Assembly (NCBI GenBank): GCA_038277395.1
Contig: CM076189.1
Span: forward strand, 84,991,421-85,055,420
Length of the DNA: 64,000 bases
Direction: 5' to 3'
From: Dryocosmus kuriphilus
Lineage: Eukaryota; Arthropoda; Insecta; Hymenoptera; Cynipidae
Below, piece after piece: positions 56,601 through 61,011 of this stretch. How positions within the stretch are numbered: position 1 is the first letter of the stretch; each line of letters begins with the position of its first letter. The translations under genes and the position numbers were made by a program. The notes under the pieces were generated by a model that was given only the letters and a program-made list of their open reading frames with translations, was not told where the DNA came from and made no database searches.

Positions 56601-58951
56601 GTGTAAACGAGATCAGTGGAGAAGAGGTAAATGAGGCGATTACAAGGTTGAAAGAATTAAGGGAACAGGGAAAGATGGCTTGGAAAATGAAGCACTGAAA
56701 TATGGAGGAACAGGGGTTACGGAAGAAATGTGGAGCATATGTAAGAAGGTATGAAAAGGAGAAGGTAGGCCGGAGGAATGGAAGACAGGGCTGGTAGTAC
56801 CATTGATTAAGAAAGGGGATGGGAAAAGGGTGGAGGAATATAGAGGTATTAAGCTCACGTCGGTGGGATATAAAATTTATGCGGAAGTGCTTAGAAGGAG
56901 ATTGGAAAAAAAGGTGGAAGAAAAGGAATATATACCATATAATCAAGCGGGCTTTCGAAAAGGGATGGAAACCATAGATAATGTCTACGTGCTCAACTAC
57001 GTAGCCAATAGGAACCCAGGGCAGAAGAAAGGAAAACTAGTCGCATTGTTTGTGGACTTTAAAGCAGCATGTGACTCAGTTAACAGGAGGGTGCTATGGT
57101 CAGCCATGAAAAAGAGAGGAATAGATGAAGGTTTAGTAGAGAGGATAAAAGAAACATTTATGGACTCTAAGATAAGAGTGAAGATAGGAGACAAGAAAGG
57201 TGAGGAATTCTGGACAGGAAGGGGGCTCAAACAAGGGTGTCCGTTGAGCCCACTTCTGTTTAGTATCCTTCTGGCAGATTTAGAGGAGAAGTTGGAGACG
57301 AAAGAGAAGGGTGGACAATATTAGGAACAGGCAAATTGTATTCACTAGCTTACGCAGAAGGTGTATTGGGGTTGGTGGATGAATTTTACTACCTAGGGTA
57401 TTGGTTCGAAACGAGAGGAGGAAGCGAACTACATTCGAGAAGGAGATTAGAATGTGCGAGCAAAGTAATGGGCCATGTATGGGGTATAGGAAAAAGAAGG
57501 TTTAAGGACGACTAGAAGATGAGAGTGTGGATGTTTGATGTGTTAGTATGGTCAGTGTTAAGCTATGGAGTGGATATTTGGGGATTGAAAGCACATAAAG
57601 GAGTTGAAAGTTTGCATGAGAGATTTCTGAGATGTGTGATGAGAGTGAGCTGTATCTGCCCAGGTTATATGCTAAGGGAAGAAATAGGACGAGAAAAAAT
57701 GGTGGTCAAGCAAGTGAAAAGAGCCTGGAAGTTCGAAGAGAAACTAGGAAGGGTAGAGCGAAGCAAAATTGCACAAGCGTGTTCGAAATGGGAGAATGAG
57801 AGATATGAAAGGAGGTGTGAATGTAGCATGCAAGTGAGGAGTAGAGAGTGGGAGGAAATAGAGCAGCTGGTATGGTATATAATAGTTAAGGGGCAGGGGG
57901 AACCAGAGTACCTGAGTAAAATTAAAAAGGAGAAAAAATGGAACAGAGTACAGAGATTCAGAATGGGAGAGCGTGTTAGAGCATGCAGGTATTGGATGAA
58001 TGAAGAAGAGAATGTATGTAGAGTATGTAGTTTATGTATTATTTTGATGGTGAATTTTGTTTATTTCAGTATGGATTGGCGTGTGGTCATATTTCAAATA
58101 AAAAAAATTGGTGGGCTATTATATGCACCAGCAAGGTGGACATGGCTGTTGCATTAATATAGTCTGTGTTAAAATCATGTCTGAAACCATCCACTTCATA
58201 AACAAAATATTGTATGCAAAAGAAATTATATTCCACTTAAAAAGTCCCATTTTCGCCACTCTGTCCCTAATATGCTATTTTTTCTTTTCACTGTCAACAC
58301 TATCTTCGGAGTTTCTCATAGAGGGTCATAGAAATTTTCATTGATTAACCGAAAGTCCTGGAAACTTATATTACTTATTGATAGATATCTTTAAAAAAAA
58401 TGGAGTATTCTTAATTTTTTTCTTCAAAATTAGATCCACCAGCTGGCACGCCTACACCTGATGTAATCAAAGAACTACTCGACACTATTCCTGGCGGAAA
58501 AGAATATTGCGCACACATGGTATATAGTAACCATTTTATGGTTGGCAAGTTAAGGACTATAGAAAATGTTCCCAACTGGATCATGGAACAGCCAAAAGCA
58601 CCTTTTTCAGCAGAGAGCGTTTATGTATGGAACCCTGAGTGTCCCTATGGTCCTCATTCAGGTGCAGTATGCAATTATATCTTTGGTGAACGTGGGGTAA
58701 ACTGTATCCGTGAAAAAAATGTTCATGCATATGTAAAGATAAACGATGAAAATTTTTTTACGGCAAAGCTTCGTGTTCAAGCAGGTGTACCCAATGCTCC
58801 CCCAATATGGCCAATTCAAAAAAATATCCATCAATTTTATCTACGCCATCCAAATCGCAACCGCATTTTTGGGGGCACGTTAAAATATATTCTACGAAAT
58901 GAGGTTCCTCCGGTTATAGTAGAAAAAATGGCGCAAATAACAGGCGAGTAG
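23257..58951 (+). CDS. Four-exon gene for an unrecognised secreted protein (250 aa)
   Basis: Joining 23257-23314, 27062-27160, 43107-43184 and 58434-58951 gives one open frame of 753 nt. All three introns follow GT-AG and fall after the first base of a codon (phase 1): the joins make GAA, GAA and GAT. Residues 1-19 form a hydrophobic signal peptide (MSVSICIFLFTFMVSMNSV). Residues 20-52 and 53-78 are two short exon-encoded modules with similar beginnings (LRLWDERD and LTLYDEDL). Residues 79-250 form the main domain, with cysteines at 104, 148, 158 and 169 that could make two disulfides; it is rich in Pro, Asn and aromatics. No transmembrane segment follows the signal, so secretion is likely. 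I do not recognise the family. The symmetric small exons could be skipped or duplicated without breaking the frame. The introns are 3.7, 15.9 and 15.2 kb and full of transposons. Confidence 0.7.
23400..25040. repeat. 216-bp tandem repeat in intron 1
   Basis: About seven and a half units, recognised by the word CTCTAAACATTCCACGT and variants at 23610, 23827, 24043, 24260, 24597 and 24813. Spacings are 217, 216, 217, 337 (one extra partial unit) and 216. Other conserved parts are CATATTGAAACATATGGTAC and TTCTTGCTGCGTAATTAT. Short open frames inside (24127, 24343) are repeat by-products. Confidence 0.8.
25255..26600. repeat. Degenerate AAATTCCTTGAA-type repeat field (opposite orientation)
   Basis: About 1.35 kb of loosely repeated TTCCTTGAAATTCCTTAAA words. 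These are the complement of the words at 18101-19115 and 22080-22570. No period or coding potential is evident. Confidence 0.6.
26636..26810 (+). repeat. Diverged duplicate of the exon-2 acceptor region (candidate micro-exon)
   Basis: 26636-26765 resembles 26930-27061 (shared ATAAATTGAAAAT, ATACGTTTTA, AAAGTGCAA and TTTCTTCTTACAG blocks). After the acceptor, 26766-26807 is 42 nt open in phase 1 and is followed by GTAATT, a possible donor. It would add 14 residues (APTFSNNSWSRGCR) without breaking the frame. It is either a decayed second copy of exon 2 or an alternative micro-exon. Confidence 0.45.
27062..27160 (+). CDS. Exon 2: 33-residue module
   Basis: Preceded by a good pyrimidine tract and acceptor (TTTCTTCTTACAG, ending 27061) and followed by donor GTAAAT at 27161. 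It encodes ESTGLRLWDERDRPYILD and then LNNEVVTKPGAVRVA, 99 nt, symmetric phase 1-1. A diverged duplicate of its acceptor region lies at 26636-26810. Confidence 0.7.
27161..28060. other. Start of intron 2, no gene recognised
   Basis: Open stretches at 27173-27487 (-) and 27853-28059 (+) have no recognisable protein content. No repeat structure was seen. Confidence 0.35.
28394..28495. repeat. Short inverted repeat (about 22-bp arms)
   Basis: CCTCCTGGGCATGTGGTAG (left) pairs with CTACTATACATGCCCAGGAG (right) around a loop of about 55 bp, within the putative 3' region of the Penelope-like element. It may be a small MITE. Confidence 0.4.
28690..29285 (-). pseudogene. Penelope-like linker and GIY-YIG endonuclease
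   Basis: The 28725-28907 frame carries the core of a GIY-YIG nuclease as found at the C-terminus of Penelope-like proteins (YNGQTSRPFKDRLREHGNDC, STALVFHAHA, NAKILTHEINF). The upstream linker is in a different frame with an in-frame stop just before the core. The first GIY-like Tyr context is damaged. In active elements this domain nicks the target DNA. Confidence 0.75.
29290..31515. mobile_element. Unclassified insertion within the Penelope-like element
   Basis: It separates the RT and endonuclease parts of one Penelope-like gene. It contains a C30 run (29664-29693), an eight-unit tandem repeat of about 39 bp (29745-30060), GC-richer segments, and the word ACTGGCGCCCGCGG near 31300, which looks like a primer-binding site. 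No protein signature was found, so this could be a non-autonomous LTR-type element or several nested insertions. Exact borders are uncertain by tens of bases. Confidence 0.4.
29745..30060. repeat. Tandem repeat of about 39 bp, eight units
   Basis: Units are marked by TAGTTCTCCCTGAAATA-like words near 29756, 29794, 29831, 29873, 29910, 29945, 29987 and 30029 (spacings 35-42). They alternate between a CCTGAAATAATAGG form and a TATAAAGAATAAAGTAG form. Minus-strand open frames here reflect the repeat period. Confidence 0.65.
31515..32310 (-). pseudogene. Penelope-like reverse transcriptase
   Basis: This is the RT catalytic core, with CVDDVLI in place of the usual YVDD-type box; both catalytic aspartates are retained. 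Frame changes occur between SLDVKSLF and the GSPLS block, and stops occur after FGQT and before the LNFLDIAL block. The segment stops abruptly at GFPYNV, where the 29290-31515 insertion begins. Confidence 0.8.
32787..33466 (-). mobile_element. 680-bp retroposed insertion with 9-bp target duplication
   Basis: It is flanked by CGAAGGGAT at 32778-32786 and 33467-33475, and the uninterrupted form of the site is readable from the inverted arm at 35770-35830. On the minus strand the insert ends in A-rich sequence next to the duplication, as expected for reverse-transcribed DNA. It is far more GC-rich than its surroundings and includes four 15-18 bp repeats encoding PKGTAPKGTVPKATAPKGSA (about 33160-33230). 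It may be a SINE or a processed transcript; no known RNA or gene was recognised. Confidence 0.6.
33590..34190 (-). pseudogene. SWIM zinc-finger C-terminus of a DDE transposase, inverted copy
   Basis: The minus strand reads ARFSRNDEN-like and YQMRQATSYLA residues, EIDLSYCNASANILKVQ, then the SWIM motif CCCECANGMRTASSCSHVAA (C-x-C, then C-x-H) and VIYFLSHARYLTKIV. It is the mirror copy of the + strand tail at 34960-35660, with several stops. It preserves the junction sequence that is interrupted by the 307-bp insertion in the + copy. Confidence 0.7.
34214..35660 (+). pseudogene. DDE transposase with C-terminal SWIM zinc finger
   Basis: The DDE part reads DDNLTLVADGTYLNHQKRSN, KYERKFYAGHKGLPMCKSF, LSDRSLGNVKSQLEEEKYRF, VKTVHGAVAEEYKFFHHLLY, HYCKIVCYLINEFGKRL, LDFPEMTEMDPVKL and TYHMQQAKSYLVEM (34214-35050). 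After a 307-bp insertion, the SWIM finger YYCECANGMRTAVCCSHVGA and VVYFLSHARYQPKIV completes it (35490-35600), stopping at about 35658. The ADGTY and HGxVK-like motifs resemble DDE_Tnp_4-type (Harbinger-related) transposases, which in insects often carry SWIM tails. There are several frame breaks, so it is inactive. Confidence 0.7.
35066..35372. mobile_element. 307-bp insertion with 4-bp target duplication
   Basis: It is flanked by GTAA at 35062-35065 and 35373-35376; the inverted arm (about 33865-33895) shows the empty-site form. It starts CGCGGTCACTATCGCGCC, is GC-rich at its left end, and ends TTCCCCACTAAAT. No inverted termini and no recognisable tRNA promoter boxes were seen. Type undetermined. 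Confidence 0.5.
36160..39655 (-). mobile_element. Purine-rich LINE family, copy A (decayed)
   Basis: The minus strand is purine-rich and carries pieces of a two-ORF LINE in order. An ORF1 coiled coil lies at 39445-39251 (VVRENLEKRMQGLQRKLKMQ). The endonuclease end is at about 38050 (VRECVASDHFPVTLTL, the SDH motif). The RT is at 37638-37435, with YILAYAEDIAVMAEDEERME (YADD changed to YAED). The C-terminal zinc finger is near 36630 (KCRI, stop, QWQEETWEHVWNGC); its second Cys codon is now TGA. The same family is at 43.9-49.3 kb and 53.5-58.0 kb. The domain order matches L1-like/I-superfamily LINEs, and I do not commit to a clade. Confidence 0.7.
39660..40550. other. Unassigned intron 2 DNA
   Basis: No gene was recognised. 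AT-rich, with loose repeats of the word GACGTT/AGGACTTTAA between 39680 and 39970. Confidence 0.35.
40560..42408 (+). pseudogene. BTB (speckle-type POZ-like) pseudogene split by a mariner
   Basis: The BTB domain is clear: SIYEKLLFDESINDIKLIHD, TKTYPAHKAVLAANNTVFHT, MLPHQMKDNLSKDVEIKEMY and PEALKGLLKNMKSKKVDKL (to 41166). After one stop it continues as FLIATGRYEMEEFKLICERL and LLVKGLNMKNISFNLL (to 41286). It resumes beyond the mariner as LADRHNTVNLKE (from about 42250) and ends at KIKLNK plus TAA near 42408. The 5' part (40650-40776; ENTLVNAELTIFISGQAVTH) corresponds to the linker before BTB. Such proteins are substrate adaptors for Cullin-3 ubiquitin ligases in the nucleus. The absence of introns in the BTB region suggests a retrocopy; the stop, frameshift and mariner make it dead. 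Confidence 0.75.
41287..42246 (-). mobile_element. mariner element, internally deleted, with TA target duplication
   Basis: Inverted ends of about 28 bp (CGAGGCATGTCAAGAAAGTA at left; CGAGGCGCATCCAGAAAGTA when the right end is reversed) are flanked by TA on both sides (41285-41286, 42247-42248). The minus-strand transposase N-terminus is at 42078-41730 (KGKIRAVIRCLVVKGKAPVE, YKWCRVFKNGRTSVHDDQRS, GRPSIVTDELVEKIE). The C-terminal part is at 41760-41553 (AIQNKRRDMLTKGVCLLHDN, HPPYSPEQPLH). Sequence between SRSLLHA and AIQNKR is missing and the frame changes, so it is a deletion derivative. Insertion split the BTB pseudogene. Confidence 0.85.
42409..43106. other. End of intron 2
   Basis: An open stretch at 42742-42975 (77 codons; includes TFSNFEFRAKEFFKQYHAV) has no recognised domain. 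The segment ends in the pyrimidine tract and acceptor of exon 3. Confidence 0.35.
43107..43184 (+). CDS. Exon 3: 26-residue module
   Basis: The acceptor CTTCTTCTTACAG ends at 43106 and the donor GTATTT begins at 43185. The exon is 78 nt, symmetric phase 1-1. It encodes ELINLTLYDEDLNIYK then VGEDRIAVLQ, a shorter version of the exon-2 module (same LxLxDE start and a terminal AVR/AVL word), consistent with exon duplication. The donor is weaker than that of exon 1. Confidence 0.65.
43190..43640. repeat. AT-rich degenerate repeat (GAAATTAAAATTTCTGAA-type)
   Basis: Loose repeats of AAATTTCCGAAATT-like words, matching the character of 49540-50290 and 52791-53480. No gene was seen. Confidence 0.45.
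43751..43885. repeat. 24-bp tandem repeat, six units
   Basis: Units begin CGCTCGCTAG (43751), CGTTCGCCAT (43775), CGCTCGCTAA (43796), CGCTCGATAT (43820), CGCTCACCAG (43844) and CACTCACAAG (43868). They lie just beyond the 3' end of LINE copy B and may belong to its 3' untranslated region. Confidence 0.6.
43900..49335 (-). mobile_element. Purine-rich LINE family, copy B (decayed)
   Basis: On the minus strand, ORF1-like charged coiled-coil fragments occupy about 49300-47950 and endonuclease fragments about 47900-46750. After a MITE insertion the RT follows: WTNPWWDMERRKRRLNHVKI (46130-45940), KKGKAGRSDGLSNEVW and ITPIFKKGDKGEADNYRGIT (45763-45503), FFLDLKAAFPSINR (about 45330), GLRQGCPISPLLYAVFIEDM (about 45170). 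The catalytic box is damaged (stop plus ADY, about 45045). The thumb and C-terminus follow (VYLGFLFKGSG, 44830; ECNRYWVKEEGRECMIRERC, 44110) to a stop at 43965. It is dead through many stops and frameshifts, and is a second member of the copy A/C family. Confidence 0.7.
46138..46728. mobile_element. piggyBac-type MITE with TTAA duplication
   Basis: 591 bp, flanked by TTAA at 46134-46137 and 46729-46732. The termini are perfect 16-bp inverted repeats (CCCTAGAAGTCCACAC and its complement). CCCTAG ends plus a TTAA target are diagnostic of the piggyBac superfamily. Subterminal blocks (GGGGCCATTGGACCCCAGTG; CACTGGACACCAGTGTGGAC) are partly repeated and self-complementary. No transposase is encoded. 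It interrupts LINE copy B. Confidence 0.85.
49540..50283. repeat. AT-rich degenerate repeat field
   Basis: Loose repeats such as CGAAATATACAA, GAAAATTAACGAATT and CCCGAAATTTAAAG, with long poor copies of one another (for example 49560-49800 against 49915-50180). No gene was seen. Confidence 0.5.
50292..52782 (-). mobile_element. Merlin-superfamily DNA transposon
   Basis: The element has about 185-bp inverted termini (50293-50480 and 52600-52782), sharing for example CGATTTTCATGATGAAAACC and ATAAAGTTTTTTGCGTTTAT. It is flanked by an imperfect 8-bp duplication (AAAATAAC at 50284-50291, AAAATGAC at 52783-52790). It carries a minus-strand transposase of the ISXO2-like/Merlin type. An extra partial copy of the terminal repeat lies at 50670-50755, and two tandem 177-bp units start near 52264 and 52441. 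A G23 run is at 50783-50805. The 8-bp target duplication agrees with the Merlin family. Confidence 0.8.
51180..52110 (-). pseudogene. Merlin transposase
   Basis: Reading downward: IELIPSERFCSKDKRRM and CEMSCGQFLF (N-terminal zinc-binding region), ACMLISYCFAAGFNFEQTIR, REICMVALDSHFEEEGRVGG, FDEVFEIDECKIGCRKYERR and RLVEGSWILGMIHRDHPYNC (first DDE block, EIDE). After one stop come HVAEWTETHTDCW, GYTNLEDYGFVHQSVNYSEE and SHTQNIESSWRWMRSFLSRE, then LADHLCEFLWRQR (last block), ending at 51180. It is nearly full length, with a few stops and frame changes (near 51519, 51760, 51936). The ISXO2-like signature (HTQxIES, LxEFLWRxR) is unmistakable. Confidence 0.8.
52791..53480. repeat. AT-rich degenerate repeat field
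   Basis: Continues the 49540-50283 field on the other side of the Merlin insertion (same GAAATTTAAAATTTCTGAAAC words). This suggests the transposon inserted into one pre-existing field. No gene was seen. Confidence 0.5.
53540..58035 (+). mobile_element. Purine-rich LINE family, copy C (best preserved)
   Basis: ORF1: a Ser/Arg/Gly-rich start (53918-54337; GRPTNLERLRSKSGSRD), a long coiled coil (54367-54672; KEEVRKVRQKWEEWDKLWKV) and an RNA-binding-like block (54790-55035; RAKRKKNIIVKGMNVDSENG). ORF2 begins at 55275 with the endonuclease (VTFWNASGLKSKDKGVWGEL, MMSETLV, LIGGDLNAWTGEQGG). RT follows at 56144-57324: MIKKGDGKRVEEYRGIKLTS, QAGFRKGMETIDNVY, ALFVDFKAACDSVNRR and GLKQGCPLSPLLFSILLADL. 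The catalytic box is YAEG with a deletion after it (about 57350). The C-terminus runs to RACRYWMNEEENVCRVC (58029), where homology stops inside the zinc finger, so the 3' end is missing. Stops at 54338, 54670, 55036, 55860, 56696 and 57325 confirm decay. Confidence 0.8.
58036..58433. other. End of intron 3
   Basis: No gene was recognised; AT-rich DNA leading to the acceptor of exon 4. Confidence 0.4.
58434..58951 (+). CDS. Exon 4: main domain and stop
   Basis: The acceptor TTCTTCAAAATTAG ends at 58433. The exon encodes 172 residues starting DPPAGTPTPDVIKELL and ends with KMAQITGE and a TAG at 58949-58951. Visible stretches include GGKEYCAHMVYSNHFMVGK, VYVWNPECPYGPHSGAVCNY and RHPNRNRIFGGTLKYIL. 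Four cysteines, no stops or frameshifts over 518 nt amid AT-rich DNA, and good agreement with the phase of the upstream exons argue for a functional gene. No known domain was recognised. Confidence 0.75.
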
Positions 58952-58987
58952 GTTGGCGCACCTACAAGGAAATGGTAGTTGAAAGAC

Positions 58988-59051
58988 TCAAGCTACCTTA
59001 ATAAGATTTTTTTAAACACATTTCTGAAGAAGTCTTATTCCGGTAGCTTGA
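58988..59051 (+). promoter_or_regulatory. Stem-loop in the 3' untranslated region of the four-exon gene
   Basis: TCAAGCTACCTTAATAAGAT (58988-59007) pairs with GTCTTATTCCGGTAGCTTGA (59032-59051) with about three mismatches and a 24-nt loop. It lies 36 nt after the stop codon. It could be an RNA element or a tiny transposon relic. Confidence 0.45.
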
Positions 59052-59714
59052 TATCTTGATAATGTTGAATGTAAAAAAGATATTTCTCATGTGCATTAAA
59101 TTACGCGCCATTTCCGGTGATTCAAAGCACCACTATTGTTGCTAAAATTTGGATAATATTACTAATGAACTTCATGATTTGTGTAATTCAGGTTTAAATT
59201 ATAAAGCTAATTTTTAACATGATAGTCCAATTTGAAGTCAAGCAACGGAAGCTCTCACATAACCTGACAGGTGATTTATGTATTTCACGAAAATTCTTTG
59301 CGTAAACGTAATTTCAAATTTCGAGAATACAGAAGCGTTCCATGAGCTAGCTTAATACAAAATGTTAGTTATTTAGGGATTCAATTCAATTCCTCTGGAA
59401 TTAGTCAAAAGGTAAATAGAAATTAAAGACTTACTTCACTAAAGTCAATATACAAAGAATGATGGCTAATTTTTTTGTGATTTCTGTTACTTATTAATTA
59501 TATCAATTTCCAACTCGTATTCCGTCGAATTGCTTAGCGCTTTTGGAAATGGACAAGCATCAAAGGAATGATTTTCAAAGTAAATAATGTAAGATGAAAT
59601 AGAATAAGTGCGTGAATAATTATGTCTGTTTCATTTTAAATAGCAATGTACATACATAAGTGGAGGTAGCGTTAAAAGTATACCAGTTTCAGAATATTCC
59701 CTTCTCACTGTTTC

Positions 59715-59821
59715 AATAAAGGCAAAAACTTTCCTCAACTGTCTTCTTTTATAAGGCTTTTCCCTTCATCGCTTTTACAGTTCCTAAAACTTTATTCTAC
59801 TTGCCTAGAGCTCTAAATAAA
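59715..59821 (+). terminator. Candidate polyadenylation signals
   Basis: AATAAA at 59715-59720 and 59816-59821 on the + strand, about 770 and 870 nt after the stop at 58951. They are the first perfect hexamers noticed downstream of exon 4 and would give a 3' untranslated region of about 0.8 kb. Transcript ends are not shown by sequence alone. Confidence 0.35.
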
Positions 59822-60210
59822 TTAATATATTTTAAGGGGATCTCTAGCTTTTTGCATAAAAAGAGCGATTTTTTGCGATTTTTTTATGAAGACAGGTTTA
59901 CTTTGTTTTCCTAACAATGTTTCGAACAATGGAGTTTTGCGGTGAGTAATCCTGCCGAAGTGTGGATCATCCGAAATAAAAAAATCTAGCGTTCGTTAGT
60001 GAACATTTCTTTTCTAAGATTGAATGAAACTAGGTGTAAAAGTATTAATTTTGTACGAAACGGCGGACTTATGATGTCAAATGTCAATGTTCGACAAAAT
60101 ACGCCCTTTTCTTGACTAAAAAAAAATTCATAAAGAGAGATGGTCGCTCAATTCGACGAGTGTTATATCTAAAATAACTGGTAAACGCAATCGATGATGC
60201 CATTCTAAGT
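59822..60210. other. Intergenic, nothing recognised
   Basis: No gene, repeat or clear signal was seen. Confidence 0.4.
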
Positions 60211-60211
60211 A

Positions 60212-60680
60212 TATCTATTTATTTATTTATTTGAAACAATAAAACTCAACATTTCAAGGAACCAATTACATGGCTGAAAATTCGTACAATTTACTGTAAT
60301 AGATGGATATTAGCATGTAGGTAGACTCTTACATCGTGTTCGTGTATTAAAAATGTACATTCAAAATATGTATGGATTTTCCTAAATACGTGCAAAAAAG
60401 TCAATATTCTTATTAACTAATATACTTTTCTTTGCACAATTACAAATATTGAAAATCGGTGAGGTATTATTCCTATAATTCGAGAAGTAAAACAAAGTGA
60501 AATTCTAGAGTTAAACTGTGGTACATTTGTCGGAATATATCCAAGCAATGAAGGGCAATCAATTAGTCCTCGGATAATTTTACACAATATTTGAACGCGC
60601 CACGGTGCGCCAGAAGAGGGTTCTAATAGCGATGGAACGAAACCTTCAGGATTTTTTTCTCTCATTCTACTACCAATTCT
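60212..60680 (-). mobile_element. 5'-truncated LINE tail
   Basis: The minus strand at 60665-60417 reads GAPWRVQILCKIIRGLIDCP, SLLGYIPTNVPQFNSR and ISLCFTSRIIGIIPHR, the pattern seen at the extreme C-terminus of Jockey/CR1-type LINE proteins (CPxLLxxIxxxVPxxxSR). It is followed after about 190 bp by an (AAAT)n tail (TTTATTTATTTATTT on the + strand, 60215-60232). A protein tail plus a simple-repeat end, with nothing upstream, is a typical 5'-truncated insertion. Confidence 0.6.
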
Positions 60681-61010
60681 GCATTATTTAAGCCTATTTG
60701 GAAAATATTTGAATGAGCGCTTTTCGAAAAAAAATTAAAGATAAGAATAAAATTTCAGAAATAGAGACAAAACATTTTTATGACAACTTAGGTTTATAGA
60801 TTTAGTTTAGGCAACACGTATTTCAATGAAACATAATAATAGAACAGTTTCATGAAAAAAAAAAAGAATTTTATGTTTCAAAAGTAATTCGACAGATGTG
60901 TTTATGCAGTAAAAATAAAATATTTGTTTTATTTACGTAAGTGATCAGTTCTTTTGACGTAATTTTTACCGAATTCTTTATTTTTTTCCATAGCAGCCAC
61001 ACAATGTAAT
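60681..61010. other. Unassigned AT-rich DNA
   Basis: No gene or repeat structure was recognised. Confidence 0.4.
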
Positions 61011-61011
61011 A

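Noticed and set aside
54240..57230. Long minus-strand frames rich in Phe, Ser, Leu and Pro across LINE copy C
   Set aside because: They are the complement of purine-rich Lys/Glu/Arg coding DNA and merely reflect its composition; the + strand carries recognisable LINE motifs.
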